Positions 8,116-17,776 are shown, numbered from the stretch's first letter. The stretch: 64,000 bases of DNA from Cyanidium caldarium (GCA_026184775.1 JANCYW010000009.1:124001-188000); one strand, 5' to 3'. Numbers and translations are program-made. Notes: a model not told the origin generated them from the sequence alone.

Positions 8116-10368
8116 TCAGGCCACGTACCGATACGCGTTCGGGTTGGCGTCGTCGCGCGCCAAGTACTCGCGCTGGATCAGCGATTCGATGCGCCGCTTC
8201 AGATCGGCCGGTTTGTGCGGGAATGGCAGTTGCGCGTAGAGCTCGCCGATAAGTTGCGCGTGCGACAGACGACGCCGCGCTTTCATAATGCGCACAATGG
8301 CGGCGTCGATCTGGTATTGGCGGTCTTGGAACACCCGCTCGGAGGTGTTGCGCTGTTCCTCTTGGCTCTCCTTGGATTGAATCTGGTTGATGCGGATGCG
8401 GTAGTGCGGGTCGGTGAAGTCGGTGTGGAACGCGAAACGGTCGGTGTCGTGCACATCGCGTCCGCGCGGTTCTTTCTGCAGCACGCGCGCCTTGCCGCAA
8501 GCCAGCGATTGCAGGGTGCGTTTGAGCTCCCGGTCGTCGAAGATGCCGGTGTGCTCGCGGATGGCGGTGTACGGCAGCGCGTCGGCATCGTTGAACTGCA
8601 ACAGCACCAGCGCCTGGTGTAACGACACGCTGAGGGTCTTCTCGCCGCGGGGAAAGCGAGCACGCAGTTCGCAAGTGCTCATGGCCGAGTGCCACGCCAG
8701 GCGGCGGCCGGAGTGCTTGGAGAGGTAGAAACGGGCGAACGCGTCCTGGCACCGCTGCAGCGATTCGGGCAGCTTGATCGCCAGCGGCGGTCCGCACGGC
8801 CAGTACGCTTGCGTCAACACTTGGCAGTGAAACTGGATCGGTGGTAGCGCCGGCGCGTTGCGGCGCTGGCGGCGTTGTTCGAAGGCCTGCATCAGGTCGG
8901 CGCTGACGTCCATGTCCTTGAACATGTTCTCCAGGTGATTGGTGAAACTGGCGCCGCACTCAGTGCGCAGGCGCGCTACCACCGAGCGTTCCCAGTCGAT
9001 CGACGCCGACCGCCCCAGCAGCAGCCGCTTGGCCAGGTGGCTCTTGTAGAAGGCCTCGAACACGTCCTTGCCGTTCAGAAAGCGAAACAGCTCCATCAGG
9101 CGCGACAGTACCTCATTCAGCTGCTCTTCGTTGTACGCCTTGTTCCCGGCGCGCAGCAGCTGGTCAAAGTGGCGCGCCAGCAGCTCCGCCGGCACATTCT
9201 GCCGCAAGTTGATGGCGGCCTCGAAGGCGGTCTGCGCGGCGTTGTGAAATTTCTTGTCGCCTCGGAAAGCGTCACGCTCCATGAGCTCGGCGCGTTCGTG
9301 CAGCGCCAACAGGTTCTTCACCATGTCGGCGTCGTGCTCCTCGTCCAGGGTGATCGCCGCACAACGTCGCTTGATGTACTCGCCGTAGCGCGGCGTCAGC
9401 TTCCAGGTGGCATCGATGCGGCGCAGCAGCTGATACAATCGCCCCAAATCGTCCACGCGCGTCTCGTCAAACAGCGCCTCCAGGCCCTTGTCCATCATCG
9501 CCTCCACGCACTGCCTACCCAGCGCATCGTTCAGGATCGCCAACAGCTGTCGTTGCGAGGACGCATCCAGGTACGCTTGCACCCGCTCCTGTTCCTGCTG
9601 CAGCCGCATCTCGCAGTGCCCCAGATACTCCGGCAGCGAGCGCTCGGCCACGTAGTGTCGACCCTCGGCCGCATAGAAGGCGCGCGTGGTGGCGAATAGC
9701 TGCGGTTCGAATTCTGTCCGATAGAACCCCAACGTGTCCAACATGTCCACCAACAGGTCGCGCAGCTCGGCTCGTTCCATCGGCTCGCCCCGACGGTCCT
9801 TCTCGATGGCTTGCAACGCTGAGGCGATGGTCGGTCGCAGCACCCGCCCGTCGTGTGCCAGCAGGTGCTTGGCGAACAGCGCTCGCGCCATCTCCCCCAG
9901 TGAACGCACGTTGGTGTTCATCACGGCGTACGTGCGGTCCAGGTAGAGGAAGATGTCGCCGACGATTTGCGTCTGTCGGCAGTGCTGCTTCCAGGCGGCT
10001 AGCACCGGCCGGTACGCGGGCACCGTTTCAGGAGCCGGCAATACCGCCAACGCCTCCGCCAAGTGTCGGTCCATCTCGCGCTCTAGGTCGCCGTACAGCC
10101 GCGCCGCCATGTCGTGCAAACACACGTCCTCCACTTTGCGAAAGAGCTCTTCGCGCGAAAAGCACTGCCCGTCGCCCGCCTGTATCGCCCGCAATGCCGC
10201 CAGCAGCTCCGACCAGTTCTCCTCGTAAAAGTCATCGGGCAGCTTGGGCACGTGCCGAAACGCCCGAATCACCAGCTTTTTCGGTGTCGGTGCGCCCCAC
10301 GCCGCCTCCACCGACGCCGGCAGCGGCGCCGCAGCCACCGCCCGCCGCCCGCTCGCCACGTTCTGCAT
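8116..10368 (-). CDS. CUL4: Cullin-4, CRL4 ubiquitin ligase scaffold
   Basis: The 750-residue cullin is CUL4-like from end to end. It opens with KKLVIRAFRHVPKLP, a hallmark of CUL4, then three helical cullin repeats including WKQHCRQTQIVGDIFLYLDR. The cullin homology domain has GKDVFEAFYKSHLAKRLLLG and KHSGRRLAWH, and the winged helix has TERVFQDRQYQIDAAIVRIM-type sequence. The NEDD8 acceptor is K696 in IVRIMKARRR. It ends in YRYVA as CUL4 does. It scaffolds DDB1-DCAF ubiquitin ligases in DNA repair and chromatin control. DCN1, which promotes its neddylation, and CSN2, part of the deneddylase, are also in this window. Confidence 0.96.
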   Translation of the reverse strand: MQNVASGRRAVAAAPLPASVEAAWGAPTPKKLVIRAFRHVPKLPDDFYEENWSELLAALRAIQAGDGQCFSREELFRKVEDVCLHDMAARLYGDLEREMDRHLAEALAVLPAPETVPAYRPVLAAWKQHCRQTQIVGDIFLYLDRTYAVMNTNVRSLGEMARALFAKHLLAHDGRVLRPTIASALQAIEKDRRGEPMERAELRDLLVDMLDTLGFYRTEFEPQLFATTRAFYAAEGRHYVAERSLPEYLGHCEMRLQQEQERVQAYLDASSQRQLLAILNDALGRQCVEAMMDKGLEALFDETRVDDLGRLYQLLRRIDATWKLTPRYGEYIKRRCAAITLDEEHDADMVKNLLALHERAELMERDAFRGDKKFHNAAQTAFEAAINLRQNVPAELLARHFDQLLRAGNKAYNEEQLNEVLSRLMELFRFLNGKDVFEAFYKSHLAKRLLLGRSASIDWERSVVARLRTECGASFTNHLENMFKDMDVSADLMQAFEQRRQRRNAPALPPIQFHCQVLTQAYWPCGPPLAIKLPESLQRCQDAFARFYLSKHSGRRLAWHSAMSTCELRARFPRGEKTLSVSLHQALVLLQFNDADALPYTAIREHTGIFDDRELKRTLQSLACGKARVLQKEPRGRDVHDTDRFAFHTDFTDPHYRIRINQIQSKESQEEQRNTSERVFQDRQYQIDAAIVRIMKARRRLSHAQLIGELYAQLPFPHKPADLKRRIESLIQREYLARDDANPNAYRYVA

Positions 10369-10646
10369 AGAGTGAGAGGAGATTGGAACAGAGACGAGTA
10401 CGCTGAACGCCCTCTGGTGGTGTCAAACTTGCGTCCGGAGCGTTCCGACGCGCTCTCACCGATCTCTGTGCCGTTGAGAGGCGGTCGTGGACGCCCACGC
10501 ACAGCGGGACGGGAAAGAGAGGTTCGAATACGCGCCTCGGCGAGTCACCGACTGGAGGGTGGGGGCGAAGACGAAAAAGGAGCATATGGGTCATTGAGGG
10601 ATATCCAGGGGCCAACAAGGTCTACGCACTGCACCTCATCGTCCAC

Positions 10647-12626
10647 TCACCGCTCTCCTTGTCTCTCGGGCTCAGCAGTATCCGCTTGTGCTTCTTGTTG
10701 CCCCGATGCCCGCAGTTGTCGTCGCAGCGGCGGCACCGGACCGTGTGGGGCGATAAATCGCAGCAACATAGCAGTGACGCGCCCCAGCATCAGCACGTTC
10801 ATGGCGGTCCACACTCGCTGCACCACCAGCGGCGCCGCCAGGGCGCCGACCGATGCCGAATGCGCGAGCAGGTGGCGTCGGGTCACCTCCAGCGCTCCGA
10901 TGGCACACAAACTGGTGGAGGAGACGGCCTTGGCGATATATGCATAATCGGTCGCGCCGATGGCCACACCGTCCAGCACAAACACCACCGCGTTGATGGG
11001 CATCATGCAGCCCATGATGCGCATGCCTGATGCGGCCGCCTGCTGCACCAGCGAGTCCGGGGAGAAGACGTGCGGGATCCCCTGCGAGCCCAGCGGCGAC
11101 AGCGCGATCATCGACAGAGCGCTGCCGGCCACCACACCCAACTGCAACAGTCGATTGGCGACGATACGCGCCCGTACCGTCGCTAACGTGTACGGCGGCG
11201 CGATAACTTGTTCGCGCACAGTGCCGTTGCTGTCCGCAGCAGTGGCAGCCGCCTCATCGCCGTCCCGCACCAACTGGCCGCCACCCAGTGCGGAAGCCAC
11301 CAGCGCCTGTGCGGCCACCGACAACGAGTCGCACAACATCGCCGTGGTGATCCACACTTGTCGCAGAATCTCGAACGCCGCTGACGCCACCGCCCCGCCC
11401 GTCTGCGCGGCAATGCTGGTGGCGTACACCACCGTGGACACATTGGATATGGTGCGCACCGTCACCAGCGCACCAGCCGTCAACAACGGTCGGATGTCGG
11501 CAAACGACGGCGGCTGGCGGAGGTCGACCAGGCGCAGCATACCGCTGGCGCGCGACTGCCGGCCGACGACCCGATGCACCAGCGACTGCCAGACATTGCC
11601 CACTTGACCATCTCCGTCAGAGATCGTTGCAGCTCCACGTCGCGCCAACACCGTTAACATCGCCGCGAACGTCAGCATTTGCGAGGCCGCCGTGGCCAGC
11701 GCCGCCCCAACAACGTGCAAGCCGCACGGGAAGATCAGCACCGCATCGCCCACGAAATTGACCATGTTACTCGCCAGCGCAATGCGGAAGGGCGTGGCGG
11801 TGTCGCGATACCCGCGAAACGCTCCCCACAACACCATCGAGCCGAGCGCAAACGGCACCGCCGCGGCCCGCGAGCGCACATATGCCACCGCATAGTTGAG
11901 CACTACACCGCGGGCACCCATACGCGCCAGCAGCAGCGGCGAGAAGGCGGCGATCAGCAGCGCCAACCCCACTCCGATCGAGCACGCCGTCCACAGACTC
12001 TGCGCCATCAGTCGACTGGCGCGGGCGTGGTCGCCGCGAGCTGCGGCCGCCGCCACCGACGGCGTGGTGGCGATGGCCAGCGAGTTGAATATCGCCACCG
12101 AGAAGTTCAACAGCATGGTGGCCATGCCCACACCGGCCAGCGGTGCCGCACTGGGCATGCCCGGGGCGTTCGGCAGTCGAATACGCGCCACGAATAGCGT
12201 GTCCACCAGGCCCATCAGCGGGTCGATCACCAGGGCGCCCAGTGCTGGCAGCGCCAGTCGGAATATTTCCGCGTCCAGCGGGGAGCGTCGAAAGACGGAT
12301 CGCAGGGCAGAGGCGCCGCGAGAGAAGGCGCTGCCGGAGGGAGCCGGAGGTGGTAGCGGTTCCGAAGGCGCGCGATGATCGCTCAAGCACCACAGAGGAC
12401 GAGAAGTTGTCGTTCGCTTAACGTGCGTCCGTGGCGATGACGCTCTCGGTTTCGCGTGCTCGCTGCCTCTGCTGGTTGAGGTGAATGAGCAGCGGGCACT
12501 CGGTCGCCGTGGGTGCTGGCAGCGCCTGTGGAGTTCCGGAACCAAAGTGAAGGCTGTGTGGGGGATGGATTTTTGAGGCACATCGACCTTGCTCTGATTT
12601 CTCGTACCTATCCCGGTGAAAGACAT
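10647..12626 (-). CDS. MATE-family transporter, plastid-type (DinF-like)
   Basis: The 659-residue polytopic protein has about 105 basic, Ser/Pro-rich residues before the first membrane segment, as in an organelle transit peptide. The MATE fold follows: EIFRLALPALGALVIDPLMG, then DTLFVAR and about twelve hydrophobic segments, with FRGYRDTATPF after the sixth. These features match the EDS5/DTX44-46 subgroup of plant plastid MATEs and bacterial DinF. MATEs export organic anions or cations using H+ or Na+ gradients; the substrate here cannot be told. The start is the ATG at 12626, 181 bp from the divergent nitrite reductase start. Confidence 0.85.
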   Translation of the reverse strand: MSFTGIGTRNQSKVDVPQKSIPHTAFTLVPELHRRCQHPRRPSARCSFTSTSRGSEHAKPRASSPRTHVKRTTTSRPLWCLSDHRAPSEPLPPPAPSGSAFSRGASALRSVFRRSPLDAEIFRLALPALGALVIDPLMGLVDTLFVARIRLPNAPGMPSAAPLAGVGMATMLLNFSVAIFNSLAIATTPSVAAAAARGDHARASRLMAQSLWTACSIGVGLALLIAAFSPLLLARMGARGVVLNYAVAYVRSRAAAVPFALGSMVLWGAFRGYRDTATPFRIALASNMVNFVGDAVLIFPCGLHVVGAALATAASQMLTFAAMLTVLARRGAATISDGDGQVGNVWQSLVHRVVGRQSRASGMLRLVDLRQPPSFADIRPLLTAGALVTVRTISNVSTVVYATSIAAQTGGAVASAAFEILRQVWITTAMLCDSLSVAAQALVASALGGGQLVRDGDEAAATAADSNGTVREQVIAPPYTLATVRARIVANRLLQLGVVAGSALSMIALSPLGSQGIPHVFSPDSLVQQAAASGMRIMGCMMPINAVVFVLDGVAIGATDYAYIAKAVSSTSLCAIGALEVTRRHLLAHSASVGALAAPLVVQRVWTAMNVLMLGRVTAMLLRFIAPHGPVPPLRRQLRASGQQEAQADTAEPERQGER

Positions 12627-12807
12627 TTTTCGCCCTCTCCACTCCGGCGAAACCGGCCTGCCAGTGCGCTATCTCTCCCCATTCCCGAACGCTGCAGGCA
12701 GAATGTGTGCCGCAATTTCCTCGCGATCGCCCGAGGTGATGCGCGACGAGGATCTCTCTCGGGTGGCTCTGCAGTACGGTTCGAGAAACTCACCCATTCC
12801 ATTCAAC
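12627..12807. promoter_or_regulatory. Divergent MATE / nitrite reductase spacer
   Basis: These 181 bp lie between the two divergent ATGs and must serve both genes. Two further ATGs in frame with the nitrite reductase (12703, 12739) lie inside this spacer, so its start could be slightly earlier. Confidence 0.45.
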
Positions 12808-14139
12808 ATGTTCAGAGCTCTAACATTGCAACTGTGTCTGCGGCGAGTGGCACTGAAAAGTGTGCACAGTGCGCCACTCTTGGAGGGACACTGCTTGCCG
12901 CGGATGGGACGAGCACGGCCGTCGTTGCGGACATTTTCCACTTCTCGTTCGCAGACTGGGAACCGTGGCGCGGGTCTGCCCACCGTCTGGAAACTTTCAC
13001 TGGGAGGAGCGGCGCTGGCGGGCGGCCTACTCCTGACACAACTCTCTATTGAATGGCCTGCGGGTAGCTGGATGGGGCGGTGGGGCAAGGTGTTCGCCCT
13101 GCAGAAGGATGCGTCGCTCGCGTCGGTGCAGGACGGCAAGGGCAGCTCGCTGCAACAAAAGATGGAGAGGGAACTGCCGGAGGAGAAGGCGCAGCTGGCC
13201 AAGGCGCCCAACGTACCGCCGCCCATCCAGCGCCGACATCCGGCACGGGTAATGGTGGACCTCAATGTCATCGTGAAGGAGTTGCCGATAGACGACACCT
13301 CCACGTACGAGTTTTGGACGTTCGAGGAGGCGGTGCCGGGCCCGATGATCCGCGCCCGCGTCGGCGACTTGATGCAAGTGCGCCTGACGAACCGCGACCA
13401 GAGCGGCATGTACCACAATATGGATTTTCACGCGGTGCTGGGACCTGGGGGCGGCGCCACTGTGCTGAATTGTTCGACGGATGAGACCAAGACCGCCACC
13501 TTCAAGCTGACCTATCCGGGCTTGTTCATATATCACTGTGCGGTGGACCCGGTGAGTGTTCACATCGCCAACGGTATGTACGGCTTGCTGTTGGTGGAAC
13601 CGGAGGAGGGCCTGCCTCCGGCCGAGAAGGAATACTACGTGGTGCAGTCGGAGTTGTACACAGAGGACGAGCCCGACACGCCCAATTCTTCGCTTCTACC
13701 CTTCTCCATCGACCGCGTGATGGACGAACGTCCGAATTATGTCGTCTTCAACGGGCGCGTGGGCGCGCATCTGGAAGACAATCCCCTGAAAGCCACCGTC
13801 GGCGACCGCGTGCGCATGTACGTGGGCAACCCGGGCCCGAACTTGGTATCCTCATTTCACGTCATCGGCACCATATTCGATAAGGCCTATCGCGACGGCT
13901 CGCTGGTGAATGAACCGGCGCGCGGCCTGCAGACTCTGATGATCCCGGCTGGCTCGGCGGCCATTGTGGAGTTGGACGCCCTGGTGCCCGGCACTTTCAC
14001 CTTGGTGGACCACTCCATATCGCGCATCGAAAAGGGTTGTGTCGGGTTCCTGCAAGTGGACGGCGAGGCGCGGGACCCAGAACTGTTCCACTCCAAGGAC
14101 GGCCCAGCTCCTTGTCCCGGCTGCAAGATACACCCCTGA
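12808..14139 (+). CDS. nirK: Copper-containing nitrite reductase, mitochondrial type
   Basis: The 443-residue two-cupredoxin protein keeps all copper ligands. Type 1 Cu: H203, C244, H252, M257. Type 2 Cu: H208, H243, H402. The catalytic pair is D206 and H351 (in SSFHVIGTIFDKAY, the form seen in AniA-type enzymes). The enzyme reduces nitrite to nitric oxide. The N-terminus is Arg/Ser-rich without acids and is followed by a hydrophobic segment (LSLGGAALAGGLLLTQLSI). This looks like a bipartite mitochondrial presequence for the inner membrane or intermembrane space. The C-terminus adds a PCPGC pair of cysteines of unknown use. Eukaryotic nirK is known from fungi and scattered protists. The frame, ligands and codon use look intact. 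Confidence 0.93.
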   Translation: MFRALTLQLCLRRVALKSVHSAPLLEGHCLPRMGRARPSLRTFSTSRSQTGNRGAGLPTVWKLSLGGAALAGGLLLTQLSIEWPAGSWMGRWGKVFALQKDASLASVQDGKGSSLQQKMERELPEEKAQLAKAPNVPPPIQRRHPARVMVDLNVIVKELPIDDTSTYEFWTFEEAVPGPMIRARVGDLMQVRLTNRDQSGMYHNMDFHAVLGPGGGATVLNCSTDETKTATFKLTYPGLFIYHCAVDPVSVHIANGMYGLLLVEPEEGLPPAEKEYYVVQSELYTEDEPDTPNSSLLPFSIDRVMDERPNYVVFNGRVGAHLEDNPLKATVGDRVRMYVGNPGPNLVSSFHVIGTIFDKAYRDGSLVNEPARGLQTLMIPAGSAAIVELDALVPGTFTLVDHSISRIEKGCVGFLQVDGEARDPELFHSKDGPAPCPGCKIHP

Positions 14140-14325
14140 GTAGGAGGGTAATCGAGGGAATGGGTAGCGCAGATAAAGCACGAGTACGATGGAGGAAAAA
14201 GGGACGTTCTAGAGAGAGCGAGACGTGCCCTGAGGTGGGGGAGTGTTTCATCCGCGACCAAGGAATCGCCGTTCCCAGATTCCCGTCGTCGACTGCAGCG
14301 GTTCACACTGCGCGCGCGCGATCGG

Positions 14326-14354
14326 CGAGGGAGCGCGGCGCGCTCGCGCCCTCG
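14326..14354. repeat. GC-rich hairpin upstream of the desaturase
   Basis: The 12-base arm at 14326-14337 pairs with 14339-14354, the right arm carrying a three-base bulge. It lies 67 bp before the desaturase ATG, in the 281-bp spacer after nirK, so it may sit in the desaturase leader. Confidence 0.5.
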
Positions 14355-14420
14355 TTCCCCCGGCCGATGGGCGTCGCGTGCGCAGCGAGCAGACCTCTTG
14401 TGGGGATCGATTGAATCGCG

Positions 14421-16208
14421 ATGGGACCGCAAAACGGCAGCAATCACGTAGATGAAGCGTACAGCAAGCGCGCTCCAGTGAAAGCGGGTCATTCTGGGGA
14501 GCAGCCACAGTGGTCAGGTCAGGCAGCGCCGTGTTTGAATCGGCGCTTCGTGTGGGTGCTCATCGGCGCGGCCGTCGCCCTCGGCTGGGGACACTGGTTG
14601 CGGGGCCTGGTCTGGAGCCGCGCACTGCTCACTGTCAGTATATCTCTGGAGGGCGCTGCGTGGGCGCTGGATTGGGCATCCTGGATCACTCGACGGTTTC
14701 GTCGGCGGCCCCGCGTCACCCTCTCCTATCGCGGACGGCTGCGGTGGGAGGAGGTGGCGGCGCACAACACTGCCGGCTCGGCATGGGTGGCCGCCCATGG
14801 CAAGGTGTATGATGTGACGGATTTCGTGGACCGGCACCCCGGCGGGCGCGAGCTGATCCTCTTGGCCGCTGGCCGCGATGCCACCTACCTGATCGAGTCG
14901 TATCACCCGTTCACCGAGGCGCCATGGCGGGTGCTCGTCAAGCACGAGATCGGCGAACTGGCGAGCAACGAGCATCCGCCGTATGCCGGTGACCGGTCGG
15001 GTTTCTGGCGCGATGTGCGGCGGGCCGTGCAGGCGCACCTGCGACAGCACGGCATCCGGTGGAGGAGCCCGTGGCCGGCGCTGCAGCGCATGTTGCCGGT
15101 GTATGCGCTGCAAGCGCTGGCGTTCTATGGCGCTTTCGGACTGCCCGCGGCCGCCGCCCTATCCACATCCCCGGTGTTTTCACTGGCGGTGATACGCACG
15201 GCGGCGGCCACGTTGTCGTTCGGGGTGTTGCAAGCGCTGCCGCTGGTGGGCTGGATGCACGACGCCTCCCACGCCTCCATCGGCATCAACGAGTGGTGGT
15301 GGTTTATTGTCGGACGCCTCTCCTTGGATTGGTTTGCGGGCGCCAGTATGCTGTCGTGGCGGTATCAGCACGTGGTTGGACACCACGTGCACACCAATGT
15401 GGCCGGGTCGGATCCGGATTTGCCGGCCACGGTCGCAGGCGACGTGCGGCGGGTCGCGCCGAGCCAGTTGTGGGCACGGCGTTATCGTTATCAACACTAC
15501 TACGTGCCGCTGCTGTACGGCGTGCTGGGCATGAAAAGTCGCCTGCAGGACGTGCTGGAGATTTTCCTGTGGCAGACCAACGGGCCGGTGCGGGTGAACC
15601 CCATCAGCTGGCAGGATTCGCTGCGGCAAGTGGCCAGCAAACTCGGTTGGTGCTGGTGGCGCATCGCCTGGCCGCTGTCCGCAGCGTGGGCGCCGGCGCA
15701 ACGGGGCGGCGCGTTTTGGTGGCTGTTCGTGGCGGCCGAACTCACCACTGGCTACTATCTGGCGCTCAACTTTCAAGTGAGCCACGTGAGCGGGCCCTGC
15801 GAGTTTTACCAACGGCAGCAAATCGATGAGAGACCGGACCCCACGTCATCGACAACGTCATCCTCTGGGGAGAACTGCGCAGCGGCAGCGGCTCATACGC
15901 CACTCGCCGGCGACATTGCCGACGAGTGGGCGGTGGCGCAAGTCAAGTCCAGTCTGGATTATGCGCATCGCTCGCGGCTGCAGACCTTTCTGAGCGGTGC
16001 GCTCAACTATCAGACCGCACACCATCTATTTCCGAGCGTATCGCAGTACGTGTATCCGCACATCACGCCGGTCATTATGCGAGTGTGTGGTCAGCACCGC
16101 CTCAAGTATCACGTGCTGCCAAGTTTCGGCGCCGCCCTGCGTCTGCACCTGAAACATCTGCAAGCATTGGGGGCGCGCGGCGTGCCGGCCGAGTTGCGAC
16201 TCGAGTAG
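14421..16208 (+). CDS. Front-end fatty acyl or sphingolipid desaturase with cytochrome b5 domain
   Basis: The 595-residue membrane enzyme begins with a cytochrome b5 domain (VYDVTDFVDRHPGGRE, about residues 110-190) that supplies electrons to the desaturase. Histidine boxes follow: HDASH, HVVGHH and QTAHH, the last with Gln in the first position as in front-end (delta-5, delta-6, delta-8) desaturases. Hydrophobic segments lie between the boxes. The chain is longer than the usual 440-480 residues because of an N-terminal extension with two hydrophobic stretches (about residues 38-75) before the b5 domain. Substrate and double-bond position cannot be read from sequence. Confidence 0.9.
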   Translation: MGPQNGSNHVDEAYSKRAPVKAGHSGEQPQWSGQAAPCLNRRFVWVLIGAAVALGWGHWLRGLVWSRALLTVSISLEGAAWALDWASWITRRFRRRPRVTLSYRGRLRWEEVAAHNTAGSAWVAAHGKVYDVTDFVDRHPGGRELILLAAGRDATYLIESYHPFTEAPWRVLVKHEIGELASNEHPPYAGDRSGFWRDVRRAVQAHLRQHGIRWRSPWPALQRMLPVYALQALAFYGAFGLPAAAALSTSPVFSLAVIRTAAATLSFGVLQALPLVGWMHDASHASIGINEWWWFIVGRLSLDWFAGASMLSWRYQHVVGHHVHTNVAGSDPDLPATVAGDVRRVAPSQLWARRYRYQHYYVPLLYGVLGMKSRLQDVLEIFLWQTNGPVRVNPISWQDSLRQVASKLGWCWWRIAWPLSAAWAPAQRGGAFWWLFVAAELTTGYYLALNFQVSHVSGPCEFYQRQQIDERPDPTSSTTSSSGENCAAAAAHTPLAGDIADEWAVAQVKSSLDYAHRSRLQTFLSGALNYQTAHHLFPSVSQYVYPHITPVIMRVCGQHRLKYHVLPSFGAALRLHLKHLQALGARGVPAELRLE

Positions 16209-16325
16209 CGTCCTCGGAGAGGGTATTGGAGCGGTCGGTGGGAGGAAGCGGGAGCGCGGGAGTGCATATCCGGATCTACTGTCGCCCTTGGGAAGGGAAA
16301 CGTTTCGCAGGCCACCTGATTCTGT

Positions 16326-16350
16326 ACACACACACACACACACACACACA
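16326..16350. repeat. (CA)n dinucleotide tract
   Basis: 25 bases of alternating A and C lie between the convergent stops of the desaturase and the phosphotransferase. On the minus strand this is a (UG)n run 23 bases after the phosphotransferase stop, so it falls in that gene's 3' region. Confidence 0.95.
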
Positions 16351-16372
16351 TACGCGCAGCATGACCCTCGGC

Positions 16373-17776
16373 TCACACCCCATTCATCAACTCCTCATCC
16401 ACTCGAGCGATCTGCCTCCCGAACGTGTTAAACAAGTGGGCCCACATCAGCACACTCGACGCCACAAACGCGTACGCCGCGAGCGGACGACCCCACAGCG
16501 GCACGCAACCGGCCGCCAGGGCGTACGGCGCGTAGCCGGCGATCATGGCGTGCATGCGAATCGGCCGGCCGTCGCTCATGTGACTCACCTGCAGCAGCAA
16601 CACCGAGTATGCCACCAGGGCGCTGAACGCCATGTACAGCGCGGACAGCGGCATCGAGTCGCCCAACATCGCCACAAAGGCGGTGCTGACCACCAGGTCC
16701 AGCAGCACCGGCCACAGCTCCCACAAACGCGGCAGTCGCGATAGAGTGGTCACCGTGGCGGTCGCTGCCGACGTTTCGTGCCGAAGTCGTCGGGCAGCCG
16801 GCGCCTCGGTGTTTTTCATCGTGGATGCGCTCCGGCATCCGGGTGGAAAGCTCGCCCAACACGCCCACAGCCCACCCGCCACCCACACCGCTGCGAACCC
16901 CAAATGATGCACTTCGCGCACCACCCACCACGGCCGCTCCGACCGTGTCGACGAGGCGGGCCACTGGGTCAGCCAGCGGTGGACGGAGAGCTCGCGCCCT
17001 CCCATGCTCGCCGCCAGGGCATGCACCCAGTAGAACAGCGCCAACGCCACAGCGCCTTCCGTGACTGGCGACAGCGCCGCAAAACATAATCGACCCGAAT
17101 ACACGCTCTGCCACACGCTCACGTACAGCACCAAAGTGAACACCGCAAAGGGCACGTTGCTGATCCAGCGGTCGCCGATGCGCAACGTCGCGGTGACGTT
17201 TATCGCCGACAAGCATGCCACCAGCGAGTCCAGCGAATGATCCAGGTACTCGCCGAATCGACTCGTGCAGCGTTGTCGGCGGGCACGTCGTCCGTCCAGA
17301 GCGTCCAGCACCATATGCATCAGCACCCCGATGCCCAGGCTGAACAACACCGCCGGCGGCAGCGGTTCGGTCAGCGTCGGCGCTAGCAGCCCACACCACA
17401 GCGACGGGCACAACACCGACGCGAAACCCATAACCGTCAAAGCGTCGGGCGACAACCCCCCCGGAACGCAGTGCTGCTCCAGCCAGTCAAACAGCGCACC
17501 CGCCCGCCGCATCAGCCACGAGCGGTCGACGCAGCCGCACTGGTGCGTCGCCACCGCCTGTCGCTCCTCCTCACTCAGCACCGTCCACGGTGTCCGCCAC
17601 CAACGAATGAATGGGATGAAGGTGAAATGGAACTCTCGCAGGCGTCGCAGCCATCGCCAGACCGCCTCGGTGCAGGTGTCTCGGCGGTTGCGCCCGCTGC
17701 CCCATTGCAGACGCGAGAATGACGTCCCTCGAGCAGACCAACGCCTCCTGCCCTCCATCGCCTTGCCAGCCTCCAT
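16373..17776 (-). CDS. CDP-alcohol aminoalcohol phosphotransferase (EPT/CPT)
   Basis: The 467-residue membrane protein carries the complete CDP-alcohol phosphatidyltransferase signature DG-x2-AR-x8-G-x3-D-x3-D (in DALDGRRARRQR then GEYLDHSLDS). The surrounding text (ETNK-like HQCGCVDRSW near the start, long chain with about ten hydrophobic segments) fits the eukaryotic ethanolamine/choline phosphotransferase class, not the short bacterial PgsA type. It makes phosphatidylethanolamine or phosphatidylcholine from CDP-alcohol and diacylglycerol in the ER or Golgi. Residues around 320-345 form a charged loop rich in Ala and Thr that interrupts the C-terminal membrane part. Confidence 0.88.
   Translation of the reverse strand: MEAGKAMEGRRRWSARGTSFSRLQWGSGRNRRDTCTEAVWRWLRRLREFHFTFIPFIRWWRTPWTVLSEEERQAVATHQCGCVDRSWLMRRAGALFDWLEQHCVPGGLSPDALTVMGFASVLCPSLWCGLLAPTLTEPLPPAVLFSLGIGVLMHMVLDALDGRRARRQRCTSRFGEYLDHSLDSLVACLSAINVTATLRIGDRWISNVPFAVFTLVLYVSVWQSVYSGRLCFAALSPVTEGAVALALFYWVHALAASMGGRELSVHRWLTQWPASSTRSERPWWVVREVHHLGFAAVWVAGGLWACWASFPPGCRSASTMKNTEAPAARRLRHETSAATATVTTLSRLPRLWELWPVLLDLVVSTAFVAMLGDSMPLSALYMAFSALVAYSVLLLQVSHMSDGRPIRMHAMIAGYAPYALAAGCVPLWGRPLAAYAFVASSVLMWAHLFNTFGRQIARVDEELMNGV

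Noticed and set aside
10515-10545. GGTTCGAA as a T-loop in the CUL4/MATE spacer
   Set aside because: The stems on either side are not complementary on either strand.
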